In this document: piece after piece, positions 36,204 to 45,179 of the stretch
How the letters are laid out: each line of letters opens with the position of its first letter
How positions within the stretch are numbered: the stretch's first letter is position 1
Assembly: GCF_036906915.1 (NCBI RefSeq)
Contig: NZ_JBAKHX010000057.1
Span: 1 to 53,401 of the forward strand
Direction of reading: 5' to 3'
DNA length: 53,401 bases
Source: Phytohabitans sp036906915
GTDB taxonomy: Bacteria; Actinomycetota; Actinomycetes; Mycobacteriales; Micromonosporaceae
Notes under the pieces: generated by a model
Seen by the model: the letters and a program-made list of their open reading frames with translations, nothing else
What the model was told of the DNA's origin: nothing
Database searches by the model: none
Position numbers and translations under genes: made by a program

Positions 36204-36787
36204 GCCGGTGGTGGACAGAGTCGGTGGCGGCGCTGGGCGACGTCGTCCCGCTGCCGCTGGCGGCGCTGCTCCTAGTGCTGCTCGCGGGCCTGGTCGCCGC
36301 CGGCTGGCGATGGTGGCCGGCCTGGGTGCCGCGCCGCCGGCCGAGCTGGCTCCGGTGGCCACGCCTGCGCATGCCGCGCCTGCGGTGGCCCCGGTTCCGC
36401 TGGCCCTGGCGCCGCCGTGAGAGCGTGCCCGAGCCTGCCACCGGCAAGAGCGCGGCAGGCCCCGACGAGCTTCCCGACATGCCGGTGGCGGCGTTCATCT
36501 CGCTGGCCGACCGGCTCGCCGCGCAGGGCCGGTACGCCGAGGCCGTGCGCGAACGGCTGCGCGCGATGGTGCGCGAACTGGTCGACCGGCGCGTCGTCGA
36601 GCATCGTCCAGGATGGACGGTGACCGAGCTGGCCGGCGCAGCGGGGAGAGCCCGGCCCGCGGTCGACGAGCCGCTGCGCGCGGCCGGTGGCGTCTTCTCC
36701 GACCTCTGGTACGGCCAGCTTCCCGCCACCTCCCAGCACGACGCGCGCATGCGTGAGCTGACCGACCAGCTGCGGCGGGCCCTGTGA
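36200..36787 (+). CDS. DUF4129 domain membrane protein
   Basis: The 195-residue protein has a membrane helix at about 15-40, a striking Arg/Trp/Pro-rich juxtamembrane stretch (SWLRWPRLRMPRLRWPRFRW), then a soluble DUF4129 domain (FISLADRLAAQGRYAEAVRE, GWTVTELAGAAGRARPAVDE, FSDLWYGQLPATSQHD). DUF4129 modules accompany MoxR/DUF58 clusters and transglutaminase-like proteins. The start overlaps the previous stop by 4 bp. The Trp/Arg repeat is probably an interfacial anchor. Confidence 0.87.
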   Translation: MSRWWTESVAALGDVVPLPLAALLLVLLAGLVAAGWRWWPAWVPRRRPSWLRWPRLRMPRLRWPRFRWPWRRRESVPEPATGKSAAGPDELPDMPVAAFISLADRLAAQGRYAEAVRERLRAMVRELVDRRVVEHRPGWTVTELAGAAGRARPAVDEPLRAAGGVFSDLWYGQLPATSQHDARMRELTDQLRRAL

Positions 36788-36800
36788 TGGCGGCAGTGTC

Positions 36801-38114
36801 ATGAGGTGGCACCGGATCGCGATCCCCATCGGCATCGCGGCGCTTCTGTTGACGGTGACCGGCGTCACGTACGCCATCGAGCAGCCCGACCCGACCGACG
36901 CCGACTTCCTCAGCCCGGTCAGCGAGGCGCCGATCGGTGGCCGCGCGCTCGCCGACGCCTTGCGCCGCGAGGGCGTACGGGTGCACCGGACGGCCAGCAC
37001 GCTCGACGCGATCGGCGCCGCGTACGAGGGGAACGCCACACTCTTCGTGCCGGTGCCGGGCGTCTCACACCCGGACTACCTGCGCATGCTGTCGTCCCTG
37101 CCGGCCAGCACCCGGATCGTGCTCGTCGACCCGTCCGCCCGTACCCTCGACACCGTGGCGGCGCCGGTCGCGACCAGCGTGCGCCGGTGGGCGGCCAAAG
37201 CGACCGAGCCGGGCTGCGCGCTCGACGAGGCCCGCCGCGCCGGCATTGCCGCGGCGCTGCGCCAGCGGTACGACGCTGACGGCGAGCGGTGCTACGACGC
37301 CGGGCTCGTCCTGACCCGGTGGTCGGCGGCCGAGCTTGTGGTGATCGGGGCGAACGAACCGTTCCGCAACGACCGCGTCGACGAGCACGGCAACCTCGCG
37401 CTCGCCGTCGGACTGCTGTCCAGCCGGTCCACAGTGGTCTGGCTCGACCTGCACGAGCTCGAAAAGCCACCGCCGGGAAACGTCGACCCGCCCGGCACCG
37501 CGCCGGACCGGCCGCCCTCGCAGGACCCTTCGTACGAAGGCGATTCCGGTAGTGAGCCGGGAGAAGGCGACAGCGGGAATGGGCGCTCCGGCAACGGATC
37601 CGCCTCTGGCGGGTCCGAAGGAGACGGTGGAGAGGCGGCACCACCCGGCGAGGGGCGTAACCCGCTTTGGGACGCGTTCCCGCCCTGGTTCTGGGCGGTG
37701 CTGGTCCAGCTCGCCCTGGCCGCCCTGGTCGTCGCGCTCTGGCGGGCGCGACGGCTCGGCCCGCCAGTGAGCGAGCCGCTGCCGGCTACCGTGCGGGGCG
37801 CCGAAACCGTGCTGGGCCGTGGCCGGCTGTACCGCCGGGCCAAGGCGCGCGGGCCCACCGCCGACATCCTGCGAGAAGCGGCACGCCAGCGCGCGGCGAC
37901 CCTGCTGCGGCTGGAGCCGGACGCCGACGAGGGGGCGCTGGCCGACGCGGTCGCCGTGCACACCGGCTGGAACAGGGACGAGGTGGACCACCTGCTGTAC
38001 GGTGCCTCCCCGGAGACCGACGAGGAACTGGTCGCGCTGGCCGCTGACCTCGACGCGCTGGCACACGAGGTCGGCGCGCCACCCGTGAGGACCGACGAAG
38101 GAGAGCAGCGGTGA
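36801..38114 (+). CDS. DUF4350 domain membrane protein
   Basis: The 437-residue protein has an N-terminal membrane helix (about 5-25), an extracytoplasmic DUF4350 domain with a GATase1-like fold (GGRALADALRREGVRVHRTA; LFVPVPG), a Gly/Ser/Glu-rich linker, a second helix near 295-318, and a cytoplasmic helical tail. Its partners are the neighbouring DUF4129, MoxR and DUF58 proteins. The stop overlaps the moxR start by 4 bp (GTGA). Confidence 0.88.
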   Translation: MRWHRIAIPIGIAALLLTVTGVTYAIEQPDPTDADFLSPVSEAPIGGRALADALRREGVRVHRTASTLDAIGAAYEGNATLFVPVPGVSHPDYLRMLSSLPASTRIVLVDPSARTLDTVAAPVATSVRRWAAKATEPGCALDEARRAGIAAALRQRYDADGERCYDAGLVLTRWSAAELVVIGANEPFRNDRVDEHGNLALAVGLLSSRSTVVWLDLHELEKPPPGNVDPPGTAPDRPPSQDPSYEGDSGSEPGEGDSGNGRSGNGSASGGSEGDGGEAAPPGEGRNPLWDAFPPWFWAVLVQLALAALVVALWRARRLGPPVSEPLPATVRGAETVLGRGRLYRRAKARGPTADILREAARQRAATLLRLEPDADEGALADAVAVHTGWNRDEVDHLLYGASPETDEELVALAADLDALAHEVGAPPVRTDEGEQR

Positions 38115-39079
38115 CCCACCCCGCCGACGCCGACCACGCCCGAGCGGCCCTGCACCGGCTGCGCGCCGAGGTCGCCAAGGCGGTGGTCGGGCAGGACGCC
38201 ATCGTGAGCGGGCTGGTGATCGCGCTGCTGTGCCGCGGCCACGTGCTCCTCGAAGGCGTGCCAGGCGTCGCCAAGACCCTGATGGTGCGCACCCTCGCCG
38301 CCGCGCTCGACCTCGACGCCAAGCGCCTGCAGTTCACGCCCGACCTCATGCCCGGCGACGTCACCGGCTCGCTGGTGTACGACCCGCACAGCGCGGCTTT
38401 CGAGTTCCGCACCGGGCCGGTGTTCACCAACCTGCTGCTCGCCGACGAGATCAACCGCACGCCGCCGAAGACCCAGTCGGCGCTGCTGGAGGTCATGGAG
38501 GAGCGGCAGGTGTCGGTGGAAGGCACGCCACGCCCCCTCCCCGAGCCGTTCATCGTGGCCGCCACCCAGAACCCCATCGAGTACGAGGGCACGTATCCAC
38601 TGCCCGAGGCTCAGCTCGATCGGTTCCTCATCAAGCTGACCGTGCCGCTGCCCGGCCGCGACGAGGAGATCGGCGTGCTGCGCGCGCATCACAACGGGTT
38701 CGATCCGCGCGACCTCAAGGCGGCCGGCGTGCAACGGGTCGCCAGCGCCGCCGATCTGGCCGCGGGCCGGGCCGCCGTGCAACGGGTGGGCGTCGCCGAC
38801 GCTGTGCTCGGTTACGTCGTGGACCTGTGCAGGGCCACCCGGACGTCGCCGTCACTGGAGTTGGGCGCCTCGCCGCGCGGCGCGACCGCCCTGCTGGGCA
38901 CCGCCAAGGCGTGGGCCTGGCTGGCCGGGCGTGAGTACGTGACGCCCGACGACATCAAGGCGGTAGCGCGGGCCACCCTCCGGCACCGCGTCCGGCTGCG
39001 CCCAGAGGCCGAGTTGGAAGGCGTGACGCCGGACGCGGTACTCGACGCTGTGCTCGCCACCGTGCCCACGCCGCGGTAA
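38111..39079 (+). CDS. MoxR-family AAA+ ATPase
   Basis: The 322-residue ATPase has Walker A GVPGVAKT (about 51-58), Walker B LLADEINR, sensor 1 in IVAATQNPIEYEGTYPLPEA, and the C-terminal lid. MoxR proteins act as chaperone-like remodelers for vWA or DUF58 partners, and the DUF58 gene follows at once (TAATG overlap). Confidence 0.96.
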   Translation: MTHPADADHARAALHRLRAEVAKAVVGQDAIVSGLVIALLCRGHVLLEGVPGVAKTLMVRTLAAALDLDAKRLQFTPDLMPGDVTGSLVYDPHSAAFEFRTGPVFTNLLLADEINRTPPKTQSALLEVMEERQVSVEGTPRPLPEPFIVAATQNPIEYEGTYPLPEAQLDRFLIKLTVPLPGRDEEIGVLRAHHNGFDPRDLKAAGVQRVASAADLAAGRAAVQRVGVADAVLGYVVDLCRATRTSPSLELGASPRGATALLGTAKAWAWLAGREYVTPDDIKAVARATLRHRVRLRPEAELEGVTPDAVLDAVLATVPTPR

Positions 39080-40368
39080 TGCTCACCGGCCGGACCGCCG
39101 CGCTCCTCGCGCTCAGCGCCGCCACGCTTCCGCTGTGGCCGTCGCCGTGGTGGGGCGTCGTGCTTCTCACCGCAGCGGTCCTGGCGCTCGCGGCGGCCGA
39201 CGCCGCGCTCGCCGCGCCGCTGCGCGGCGTGCTCCTTCGCCGCGACGGGGCCCGCGCGGTCCGGCTCGGCGAGACCGCCGCGGTGACGCTGAGCGTCCAC
39301 AATGACTCCCCACGCGTCCTGCGCGCGCAGGTCCGGGATTCCTGGGTACCGTCAGCCGGCGCGCCCTCGCGGGTGCACCGGGTGGTAGTGGAGCCGCGCG
39401 CGTCGGCCGGGATCGAGACCACGGTGATGCCGACCCGGCGCGGTGACCGCCCGGCTGTGCGGGTGAGCGTGCGCTCGTACGGCCCGCTGGGGCTGGCGTT
39501 CCGGCAGCGTGCCGGCCGCCCCGCCACGCCGCCGTGGCGCCTGCGGGTGCTGCCGCGCTTCGACTCACGGCGCTTCCTGCCGGAGAAGATGGCCCGGCTG
39601 CGCACGCTCGAAGGCGCGCGGGTGACCCGGGGACGAGGGCAGGGCACCGAATTCGACGCGCTGCGCGAGTATGTGATCGGTGACGACGTCCGGTCGATCG
39701 ACTGGCGGGCCAGCGCGCGCCGTTCCGACGTACTCGTGCGCACCTGGCGACCGGAGCGCGACCGCCGGGTCGTATGCGTGCTCGACACCGGGCGCACGTC
39801 GGCGGTGCGGGTGGGTGACGAACCGCGGCTCGACGCGTCGATCGACGCCGCCCTGCTGCTCGCGGCGCTCGCCTCGCGGGCCGGCGACCAGGTGGATCTG
39901 CTCGCGGTCGACACCGCGGTGCGCGCCACCGTGTCCGGCGGCCGCCATGTGCTGCTCCCCCGCCTCGTCAACGCGCTCGCGCCGCTCCAACCATCCCTTG
40001 TGGAGACCGACTTCGAGTTGGTGGTCGGCGAGGTTCTGCGGCGCGAGCGGAAACGCGCGCTGGTGGTGCTGTTCACCGCGCTGGAGCCGGGCGCGCTCGG
40101 CGAAGGGCTGCTGCCGGTGCTGCCGCGACTGGCGGCGCGGCACCGCGTGATCGTGGCGGCGGTGCACGACCCGCTGCTGGAGCGGATGGCCGAGCCGACC
40201 GGCGACCCGTACCTGTCAGCCGCGGCGATCCGCACCCTCGGCGAGCGAGACCGGGTGCGGTCGGCGCTGACCCGCAACGGGGTCACGGTGCTCGACGCGC
40301 CGCTCGACGTGTTTCCGTCTCGCCTCTGCGACGCGTACCTGACGTTGAAGCAGGCCGGCCGCCTCTGA
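39079..40368 (+). CDS. DUF58 domain protein (MoxR partner)
   Basis: The 429-residue protein has two N-terminal membrane helices (about 5-50), a beta-rich extracellular-like section, then the DUF58 motif EYVIGDDVRSIDWRASARR. A vWA-like domain with VVCVLDTGRTS (degenerate adhesion site) and the VVLFTALEPG strand follows. It is probably the client or effector of the MoxR ATPase. It is the last gene of the plus-strand operon. Confidence 0.93.
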   Translation: MLTGRTAALLALSAATLPLWPSPWWGVVLLTAAVLALAAADAALAAPLRGVLLRRDGARAVRLGETAAVTLSVHNDSPRVLRAQVRDSWVPSAGAPSRVHRVVVEPRASAGIETTVMPTRRGDRPAVRVSVRSYGPLGLAFRQRAGRPATPPWRLRVLPRFDSRRFLPEKMARLRTLEGARVTRGRGQGTEFDALREYVIGDDVRSIDWRASARRSDVLVRTWRPERDRRVVCVLDTGRTSAVRVGDEPRLDASIDAALLLAALASRAGDQVDLLAVDTAVRATVSGGRHVLLPRLVNALAPLQPSLVETDFELVVGEVLRRERKRALVVLFTALEPGALGEGLLPVLPRLAARHRVIVAAVHDPLLERMAEPTGDPYLSAAAIRTLGERDRVRSALTRNGVTVLDAPLDVFPSRLCDAYLTLKQAGRL

Positions 40369-40376
40369 CAGCGCGC

Positions 40377-40411
40377 GGCGGCCAGCCGCCCGAACAGGGT
40401 GGCTGGCCGCC
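40377..40411. terminator. Bidirectional terminator after the DUF58 operon
   Basis: An 11-bp perfect stem (GGCGGCCAGCC, 40377-40387, with 40401-40411) lies between the converging DUF58 and SpoIIM-like genes. Confidence 0.7.
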
Positions 40412-40436
40412 ACGCTGATCGGGGCCTCTCCGATCT

Positions 40437-40456
40437 GCGTGCATTTGCCCTTGATC
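40437..40456. repeat. Half copy of the GATCAAGGGCAAA-type repeat
   Basis: GCGTGCATTTGCCCTTGATC matches one arm of the 57-bp hairpin repeats at the right end of the window with one difference. It lies between the terminator and the SpoIIM-like gene. Confidence 0.65.
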
Positions 40457-40490
40457 GACGGGAGAGCGGGCGGCGCCGGCGTAGGCGGGG

Positions 40491-41462
40491 TCAGGGGACG
40501 TCGGGGGTTTCGCCAGCGCGGGCGGCGCGGCCGCCCAGGACTACGACGTAGGCCAGGAAGGCGAGCCAGACGGCCGCGCCGGTGCCGACCCGAAACACCG
40601 CCGGCAGCGGCGAAGGCGTCACGAACGCTTCGATCAGCCCGGCCACCGCGAACAAGCCGACCAGGCCCAAGGCGACCAGCATCCCGGTGCGACCCGCCTC
40701 GGCGACTGCCCGCCCACGGGTGCGGTGCGAACCAGGGGCGATCCACGCCCAACCGATCCGCAGCCCCACGCCGGCCGCCACGTAGATCCCCGTCAGCTCC
40801 AGGAGCCCGTGCGGCAGGATCAGTCCGAAGAAAAGGTCACCCCGGTCGTACGAGAGCATCACCCCGCCGACCACGCCGATGTTCAGCGCGTTGTTCCACA
40901 GCAGCCACAGCACCGGCACGATGAGCACGCCCGCGGCCAGGCACTGCGCCGCCAGCCAGGCGTTGTGCGTCCACAGGTGGAAGGCGAAGGTCGCCGGCAT
41001 GAACTCGGTGTAGTACCCGGCGAACTCCGACTCCACCAGCTCGCGGGCCGCGTCTTCACCGATGAACGCGGCGGCGCTTTCCGGGTGCCCGGACACCCAC
41101 CACATCAGAAAGCCGGTCACGGCCGTGAAGGCCACCGCCACGCCTGTACACCACGGCAGTGCCCGGTACACGGCCAGTGGGAAGCCGACCGTGAAGAACC
41201 GGCCCACCTCGCGCCACGACACCCCGGTGCCGCCCGTGATCGCGGCGCGGGCGCTCAGCACCAGCCGGGAGAGGCGGGCAACCAGCGCCGGGTCGGGCGA
41301 CCGGCTGCGCACCACAGACAGGTGGGTGGCCGCCCGCTGATAGAGGGCCACCAGTTCGTCCGCCTCGGCCGCGGACAGCTTGCGTCCCCGCGACAGCTGC
41401 TCCAGCCGTCGCCACTCGGCATCGTGCTCGGCGACGTACGCGTCGAGATCCACGCCGGACAT
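40491..41462 (-). CDS. Stage II sporulation protein M-like (SpoIIM/DUF95) membrane protein
   Basis: The 323-residue protein has a charged N-terminal domain (about 1-90; EWRRLEQLSRGRKLSAAEAD and on) and about five membrane helices. The SpoIIM/DUF95 signature is seen around LWLLWNNALNIGVVGG and LPHGLLELTGIYVAAGVGLR. In actinobacteria these proteins pair with RDD-family and MoxR/DUF58 clusters rather than with engulfment. The ATG at 41462 shares CATG with the divergent RDD gene start, so the two promoters must lie within each other's coding sequence. Confidence 0.9.
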   Translation of the reverse strand: MSGVDLDAYVAEHDAEWRRLEQLSRGRKLSAAEADELVALYQRAATHLSVVRSRSPDPALVARLSRLVLSARAAITGGTGVSWREVGRFFTVGFPLAVYRALPWCTGVAVAFTAVTGFLMWWVSGHPESAAAFIGEDAARELVESEFAGYYTEFMPATFAFHLWTHNAWLAAQCLAAGVLIVPVLWLLWNNALNIGVVGGVMLSYDRGDLFFGLILPHGLLELTGIYVAAGVGLRIGWAWIAPGSHRTRGRAVAEAGRTGMLVALGLVGLFAVAGLIEAFVTPSPLPAVFRVGTGAAVWLAFLAYVVVLGGRAARAGETPDVP

Positions 41463-42558
41463 GGTGTTCACTGGTCGGGTGAACGCGCAAGGGGGGTCGT
41501 CAAGCCGTCTCGTCAACGGGGAGGCCGTAGAGCTGGAGGTGCGGGTCGCGCGGGTCGGTTCCCGCGTGCTCGCGCTGCTCGTCGACATCGCGGTTCAGGC
41601 GGGCATCGCCCTCGTACTGGCGATGGTGGGCGGCGTCCTCATCACCACCGTGCGCGCCGACGCCGCTCTCGAAGGCGCACTGCTCACCGTCGGCATCGTG
41701 CTCGTGCTGGTCGGGTACCCCGTGATCTGCGAGACGCTGAGCGGCGGCCGCACCGTCGGCAAGCTCGCCGTGGGCCTGCGGGTGATCCGCGACGACGGCG
41801 GTCCCGTCCGGTTCCGCCACGCGCTGACTCGCTCCCTGGTCAGCGTCGCTGTCGAGTGGCCCGGCCTCGTACTGCCGCTCGTCACCTGGATCGCCAGCCT
41901 CGCCACGATGCTGAGCAACCCGCGCGGCAAACGCCTCGGCGACCTGGCGGCCGGCACGATGGTCATCCACGAGCGCACACCGGCCTCCTGGGGCTGGGTG
42001 CCCGGCATGCCCCTGCCGCTCGCGAGTTGGGCGGCCACGCTCGACCTGACCGGGCTCGACGACGATCTGGCGCTGGCGGTGCGGCACTTTCTAGCCCGCG
42101 GGCACGGGCTGGCCGAACCAGAGCGCAGCCGCCTCGGTCAGGCGCTCGCCACCGAGGTGGCAGCCGCCACGACCCCACCGCCACCGCCGGGAGTGCCCGG
42201 GTGGGCGTACCTGGCGGCAGTGCTCGCCGAGCGGCACCGCCGGGCGGCACACCGGCTGGCACGGGCCCGCGCGGTCACCGCCACGCTGTGGCCAGGCCTG
42301 ACCGGTCCCCCGCGCCGCGTCCCGTCCACACCCCGTCCCGGCGTACCGGGAGGCGCACCAGCACCGTCGCCGTGGAGCGCCCCGGGTGGGGCGGAGCCGC
42401 CCGCGACCGCGCCAGCCGCCGGTTGGGCCAGCCACCAATGGCCCACACCACCGTGGCTGAATCCCGCGGCGGAGCAAGCGGACTGGACAGGCCTGCGCCC
42501 ACCGCCGGTGGCCAGCACGCTCAGGCGCCCCGCGCCCGAGCCCCACGAATCGGCCTAA
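41461..42558 (+). CDS. RDD-family membrane protein
   Basis: The 365-residue protein has an RDD domain at about 15-165: RVGSRVLALLVDIAVQAGIA, GYPVICETLSGGRTVGKLAVGLRV, and a third membrane helix, then a GDLAAGTMVIHER motif. A long Pro-rich cytoplasmic tail (about 240-365) is disordered. RDD proteins are implicated in Na+/H+ exchange or envelope stress, but this family is untested. The start is uncertain between ATG 41461 and in-frame GTG codons at 41464 and 41476. Confidence 0.85.
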   Translation: MVFTGRVNAQGGSSSRLVNGEAVELEVRVARVGSRVLALLVDIAVQAGIALVLAMVGGVLITTVRADAALEGALLTVGIVLVLVGYPVICETLSGGRTVGKLAVGLRVIRDDGGPVRFRHALTRSLVSVAVEWPGLVLPLVTWIASLATMLSNPRGKRLGDLAAGTMVIHERTPASWGWVPGMPLPLASWAATLDLTGLDDDLALAVRHFLARGHGLAEPERSRLGQALATEVAAATTPPPPPGVPGWAYLAAVLAERHRRAAHRLARARAVTATLWPGLTGPPRRVPSTPRPGVPGGAPAPSPWSAPGGAEPPATAPAAGWASHQWPTPPWLNPAAEQADWTGLRPPPVASTLRRPAPEPHESA

Positions 42559-42743
42559 AAACGCAGCTCAATAGGGTACGGCTCATCTCGTCAGACGCCA
42601 GATTCACCTGACCAGCGCGACCGCGCCCTTCACATGGAGGTTGCGCCGCTGTCTTGTAATGGTTCTGGCGGGCATACGCGTTCAAGCGTGACGCGATACG
42701 GCGGCGATCCCGCTGACATGCAGCCCCGGCGACGAGGAGAAGG

Positions 42744-43382
42744 ATGCAGAGGCAGAGGCAACCGACGGCAGGACTCCTTAGCCCACTCAAGGTTAATCTC
42801 GGCATCCTGGCGACATCGATCCTGTTGATCCTGGCAACAGCGCTCATCGTCGCCTCGCCGCTTGCATTACGCTTTCTCGACAGTGAAGAGCAAGACTGGG
42901 AGCGCCTTAGCCTTATCGGGCAGTCCTATGGCGCCATCTCAGCAGTTCTTGCCGCCGCAGCCGTTATTGCCGTCGCCATGACGCTGGCGCTACAACAAAG
43001 GCAGATGCGCGATGCGCGTCGGATGGCCATTCGACAATTTCAGACCGATCTCCTGGCCATGGCAATCAATGATCCAGAACTACTGCAAGCCTGGGGACAA
43101 TTTCCCCGACCCGAGGGAGTCGAAACCAGATTGGTGGTTTACACCAATCTGGTTTTGAATTACTTCATAATGCTACACCAGACGGGCACCGCCAACATAG
43201 ACGAGATCCGGCTTCATTTGCGATTCATGGCGACCAGCGAGTGGGTTCGTAGCTACTGGCAAAGCACTGAGGACGTTTGGCGTACGGGTTACCAGGGCAA
43301 GCAGGGAGGGATCATCGCCGTCTTCTCTGAAGAGCTCGGAGGCTCACCGCAGGCGGCCCCACAAGAACCGCCTGCACTGTGA
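42744..43382 (+). CDS. DUF6082-type two-helix membrane protein
   Basis: The 212-residue protein has two membrane helices (about 17-40 and 62-82) and a cytoplasmic helical domain (ARRMAIRQFQTDLLAMAIND, NYFIMLHQTGTANIDEIRLH). It matches what I know of the DUF6082 family, actinobacterial accessory proteins of unknown role. The ATG is preceded by GAGGAG at good spacing. Base composition is visibly less GC-rich than the flanks, and the gene lies beside an XRE/DUF397 pair, suggesting acquired DNA. Confidence 0.75.
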   Translation: MQRQRQPTAGLLSPLKVNLGILATSILLILATALIVASPLALRFLDSEEQDWERLSLIGQSYGAISAVLAAAAVIAVAMTLALQQRQMRDARRMAIRQFQTDLLAMAINDPELLQAWGQFPRPEGVETRLVVYTNLVLNYFIMLHQTGTANIDEIRLHLRFMATSEWVRSYWQSTEDVWRTGYQGKQGGIIAVFSEELGGSPQAAPQEPPAL

Positions 43383-43394
43383 CCCGGCAACGAG

Positions 43395-43601
43395 TTACTC
43401 GTCGTCGGCCTTCGCGGCCAGCGAGCTCACGAAAGACTGCCACGATGTGGCCGAGAACTGGAGCATTGGCCCATCGGTGTCCTTGGAGTCGCGTATCGCG
43501 ACGCATCCACCGAACTTGGCCACCTCGACACACTGACCATTTCCGGCACTGCGCGTACTCTTCACCCAGTTCGCGTTATCACGCAGATTCCACCCAACCA
43601 T
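43395..43601 (-). CDS. DUF397 domain protein
   Basis: The 68-residue protein contains the DUF397 core WVKSTRSAGNGQCVEVAKF (usual W.KSSxSxxxxxCVEVA), then VAIRDSKDTDGPMLQFS and WQSFV. DUF397 proteins such as Streptomyces WhiJ-associated products act with XRE/DUF5753 regulators to control development, probably by binding the regulator. It lies 26 bp after such a regulator gene. Confidence 0.92.
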   Translation of the reverse strand: MVGWNLRDNANWVKSTRSAGNGQCVEVAKFGGCVAIRDSKDTDGPMLQFSATSWQSFVSSLAAKADDE

Positions 43602-43627
43602 GAACTTTCGAATCCTCTCAAACTAAG

Positions 43628-44479
43628 TCAGATTTCGCCATGTATTACGGCTTGAATAAACTCCACGGACTGCTTCGGAGTAAGCGAGGCAGTCCGTAAC
43701 GCCTCGAAGCTCATCCAGTAACTTCGAAGCTCATCTGCGCGACTTCGGAAGACACCGCCGGTCATGCCCTCGGAATAGACAAGCGGATGGTCGGCGTCCC
43801 CCGCAAATTCCATAATCACAAATGAGCCGGCGAGGGCCCGGTGCGCACCCACACTGAACGGCAGTACCTGAACCGTGATCATCTTGCGATCATTTGCTTC
43901 GACGAGTCGGCCCAACTGACGCCGCATAACATCGGCTCCCCCGACCTGTCGCCTCAGGACGGCCTCGTCGACCACGACGATTAGCTGCGGAGGTGGACTC
44001 CGCGTCAATACCGCCTGACGCGCCATCCGAACAGCGACCCGCTGGCCATGAACCTCCTCATCCTGGTAAACACCGTCGGCGGCGATGACCGCGCTGGCGT
44101 AGTCGGCGGTTTGTAACAGGCCAGGAACGATCTGTGCTTCATAGTTATAGATACTGGTGGCTTCGGCTTCGAACCCGATATACGTCTCGTAGGCGTTCGG
44201 TAGCACGTCACCGTACGCCTCCCACCAGGCGCGCTTGCGGGCTTGAGTGGCCAGCGCCTGGATACGCGCCCGGGTGTCCTGGGCTAGCGCGTAAACGTCG
44301 AGCAGTCGGTCCAGGTCCTTGGGCCGGATGCCCGTATGGGCCGTCTCGATGCGGCTCAGCTTCGATTCAGACCACCCGAGTTCGGCAGCAACGTCCGCGA
44401 CCGTGCGTTCCGCACGCAGGCGCCGAAGCTCGGCACCGAGTTGCCGACGCAGAGTGGGTGGACTGGGCTTCACTGCCAT
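43628..44479 (-). CDS. XRE-family regulator with DUF5753 (WhiJ-like)
   Basis: The 283-residue protein has an N-terminal helix-turn-helix (LGAELRRLRAERTVADVAAE, LGWSESKLSRIETAHTGIRP) and a C-terminal DUF5753 domain (YNYEAQIVPGLLQTADYASA, VDEAVLRRQVGG, VLPFSVGAHRALAGSFVIME). This is the usual partner of DUF397. The ATG at 44479 (MAVKPSPPTLR) fits the family; the upstream in-frame extension covers the operator-like palindrome. It is divergent from a 101-codon orphan gene and is likely to repress both directions from the intergenic operator. Confidence 0.93.
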   Translation of the reverse strand: MAVKPSPPTLRRQLGAELRRLRAERTVADVAAELGWSESKLSRIETAHTGIRPKDLDRLLDVYALAQDTRARIQALATQARKRAWWEAYGDVLPNAYETYIGFEAEATSIYNYEAQIVPGLLQTADYASAVIAADGVYQDEEVHGQRVAVRMARQAVLTRSPPPQLIVVVDEAVLRRQVGGADVMRRQLGRLVEANDRKMITVQVLPFSVGAHRALAGSFVIMEFAGDADHPLVYSEGMTGGVFRSRADELRSYWMSFEALRTASLTPKQSVEFIQAVIHGEI

Positions 44480-44512
44480 CAAGGACACGGTAACGCAAGC
44501 CGGCGTCTTCAC

Positions 44513-44546
44513 ATGCAACGGACAGGCCGCAGATGCACTTGCATCT
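44513..44546. promoter_or_regulatory. Palindromic operator candidate of the XRE/DUF397 system
   Basis: AGATGCA-CT-TGCATCT (44531-44546) is a perfect 7+7 palindrome in the divergent intergenic region, 52 bp from the XRE start. A half-site ACATGCAAC (about 44516-44524) lies one to two helical turns to its left. The placement suits autoregulation. Confidence 0.55.
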
Positions 44547-44630
44547 TCACCTCGCAACCTTCACCCTGAAGGGAAGTTAAGGCGACAACGGCGTCGAGGC
44601 ACCCGCCACACCGACCGACGGAGGCAGCCC

Positions 44631-44936
44631 GTGCTGGACGAACGCACCTTCGCCGCAGACCCCGAGCTTCCCTGGCAACTGGATACCGGCTTGGTCTTCG
44701 TCGACGAGCGCCCGATCGTTTTCGCCCTCTATCGCCGAGGCGATCGCGATACTCCCGGTCAGGTGGCGGCCTGGCTGCTCGTACTGCCGGACGGCAACGC
44801 CGTGCTCCAGCCGACCGAGGGCACGCCGGCTCGGCCTATCCTCACCACACTGCACAGCGTCCGCCGCCGGTGGGTCCGCATGCTGGACGCCGAGGTGGTA
44901 CAGGTCGTTGGCAGGCAGGCGCAGCACGTGCTCTGA
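44631..44936 (+). CDS. Orphan 101-residue protein beside the WhiJ-type pair
   Basis: A GTG start sits 6 nt after a perfect GGAGG, giving 101 residues (VLDERTFAADPELPWQLDTG and on). It looks like a compact mixed alpha/beta domain with strands PGQVAAWLLVLPDGNAVLQP and a C-terminal VVQVVGRQAQHVL. I do not recognise it. It is divergent from the XRE gene and shares its operator region, so it is a candidate target or third component of that system. Confidence 0.7.
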   Translation: MLDERTFAADPELPWQLDTGLVFVDERPIVFALYRRGDRDTPGQVAAWLLVLPDGNAVLQPTEGTPARPILTTLHSVRRRWVRMLDAEVVQVVGRQAQHVL

Positions 44937-45023
44937 CACGGAAACCGAGGCCGGACGGCGGGCCAGGTGGCGGCAACCACCGGCCCGCCGCCCCTTGTGC
45001 GGATCTCCGTCTACTGTTGCCGG

Positions 45024-45179
45024 GTGAAGGCCTTCATCCCGTGGCTCACCGTGCTGGCGGTGATCATCCTGCTCAGCGCGCTGAAGCTGCGGCCGTTGGC
45101 CACCGCCGTGGCGGTTGGCTGGCTCGCGTACTGCGTGTGGACCTGGGTCCGGCCCAGAAAGCACGATCGGGCCGGGTAG
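45024..45179 (+). CDS. Small membrane protein
   Basis: A GTG-initiated ORF of 51 residues (VKAFIPWLTVLAVIILLSAL and on) has two short hydrophobic helices and a basic end RPRKHDRAG. The ribosome-binding site is weak, and upstream in-frame codons are open to 44967. It is followed at once by a strong terminator. Function is unknown. Confidence 0.6.
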   Translation: MKAFIPWLTVLAVIILLSALKLRPLATAVAVGWLAYCVWTWVRPRKHDRAG

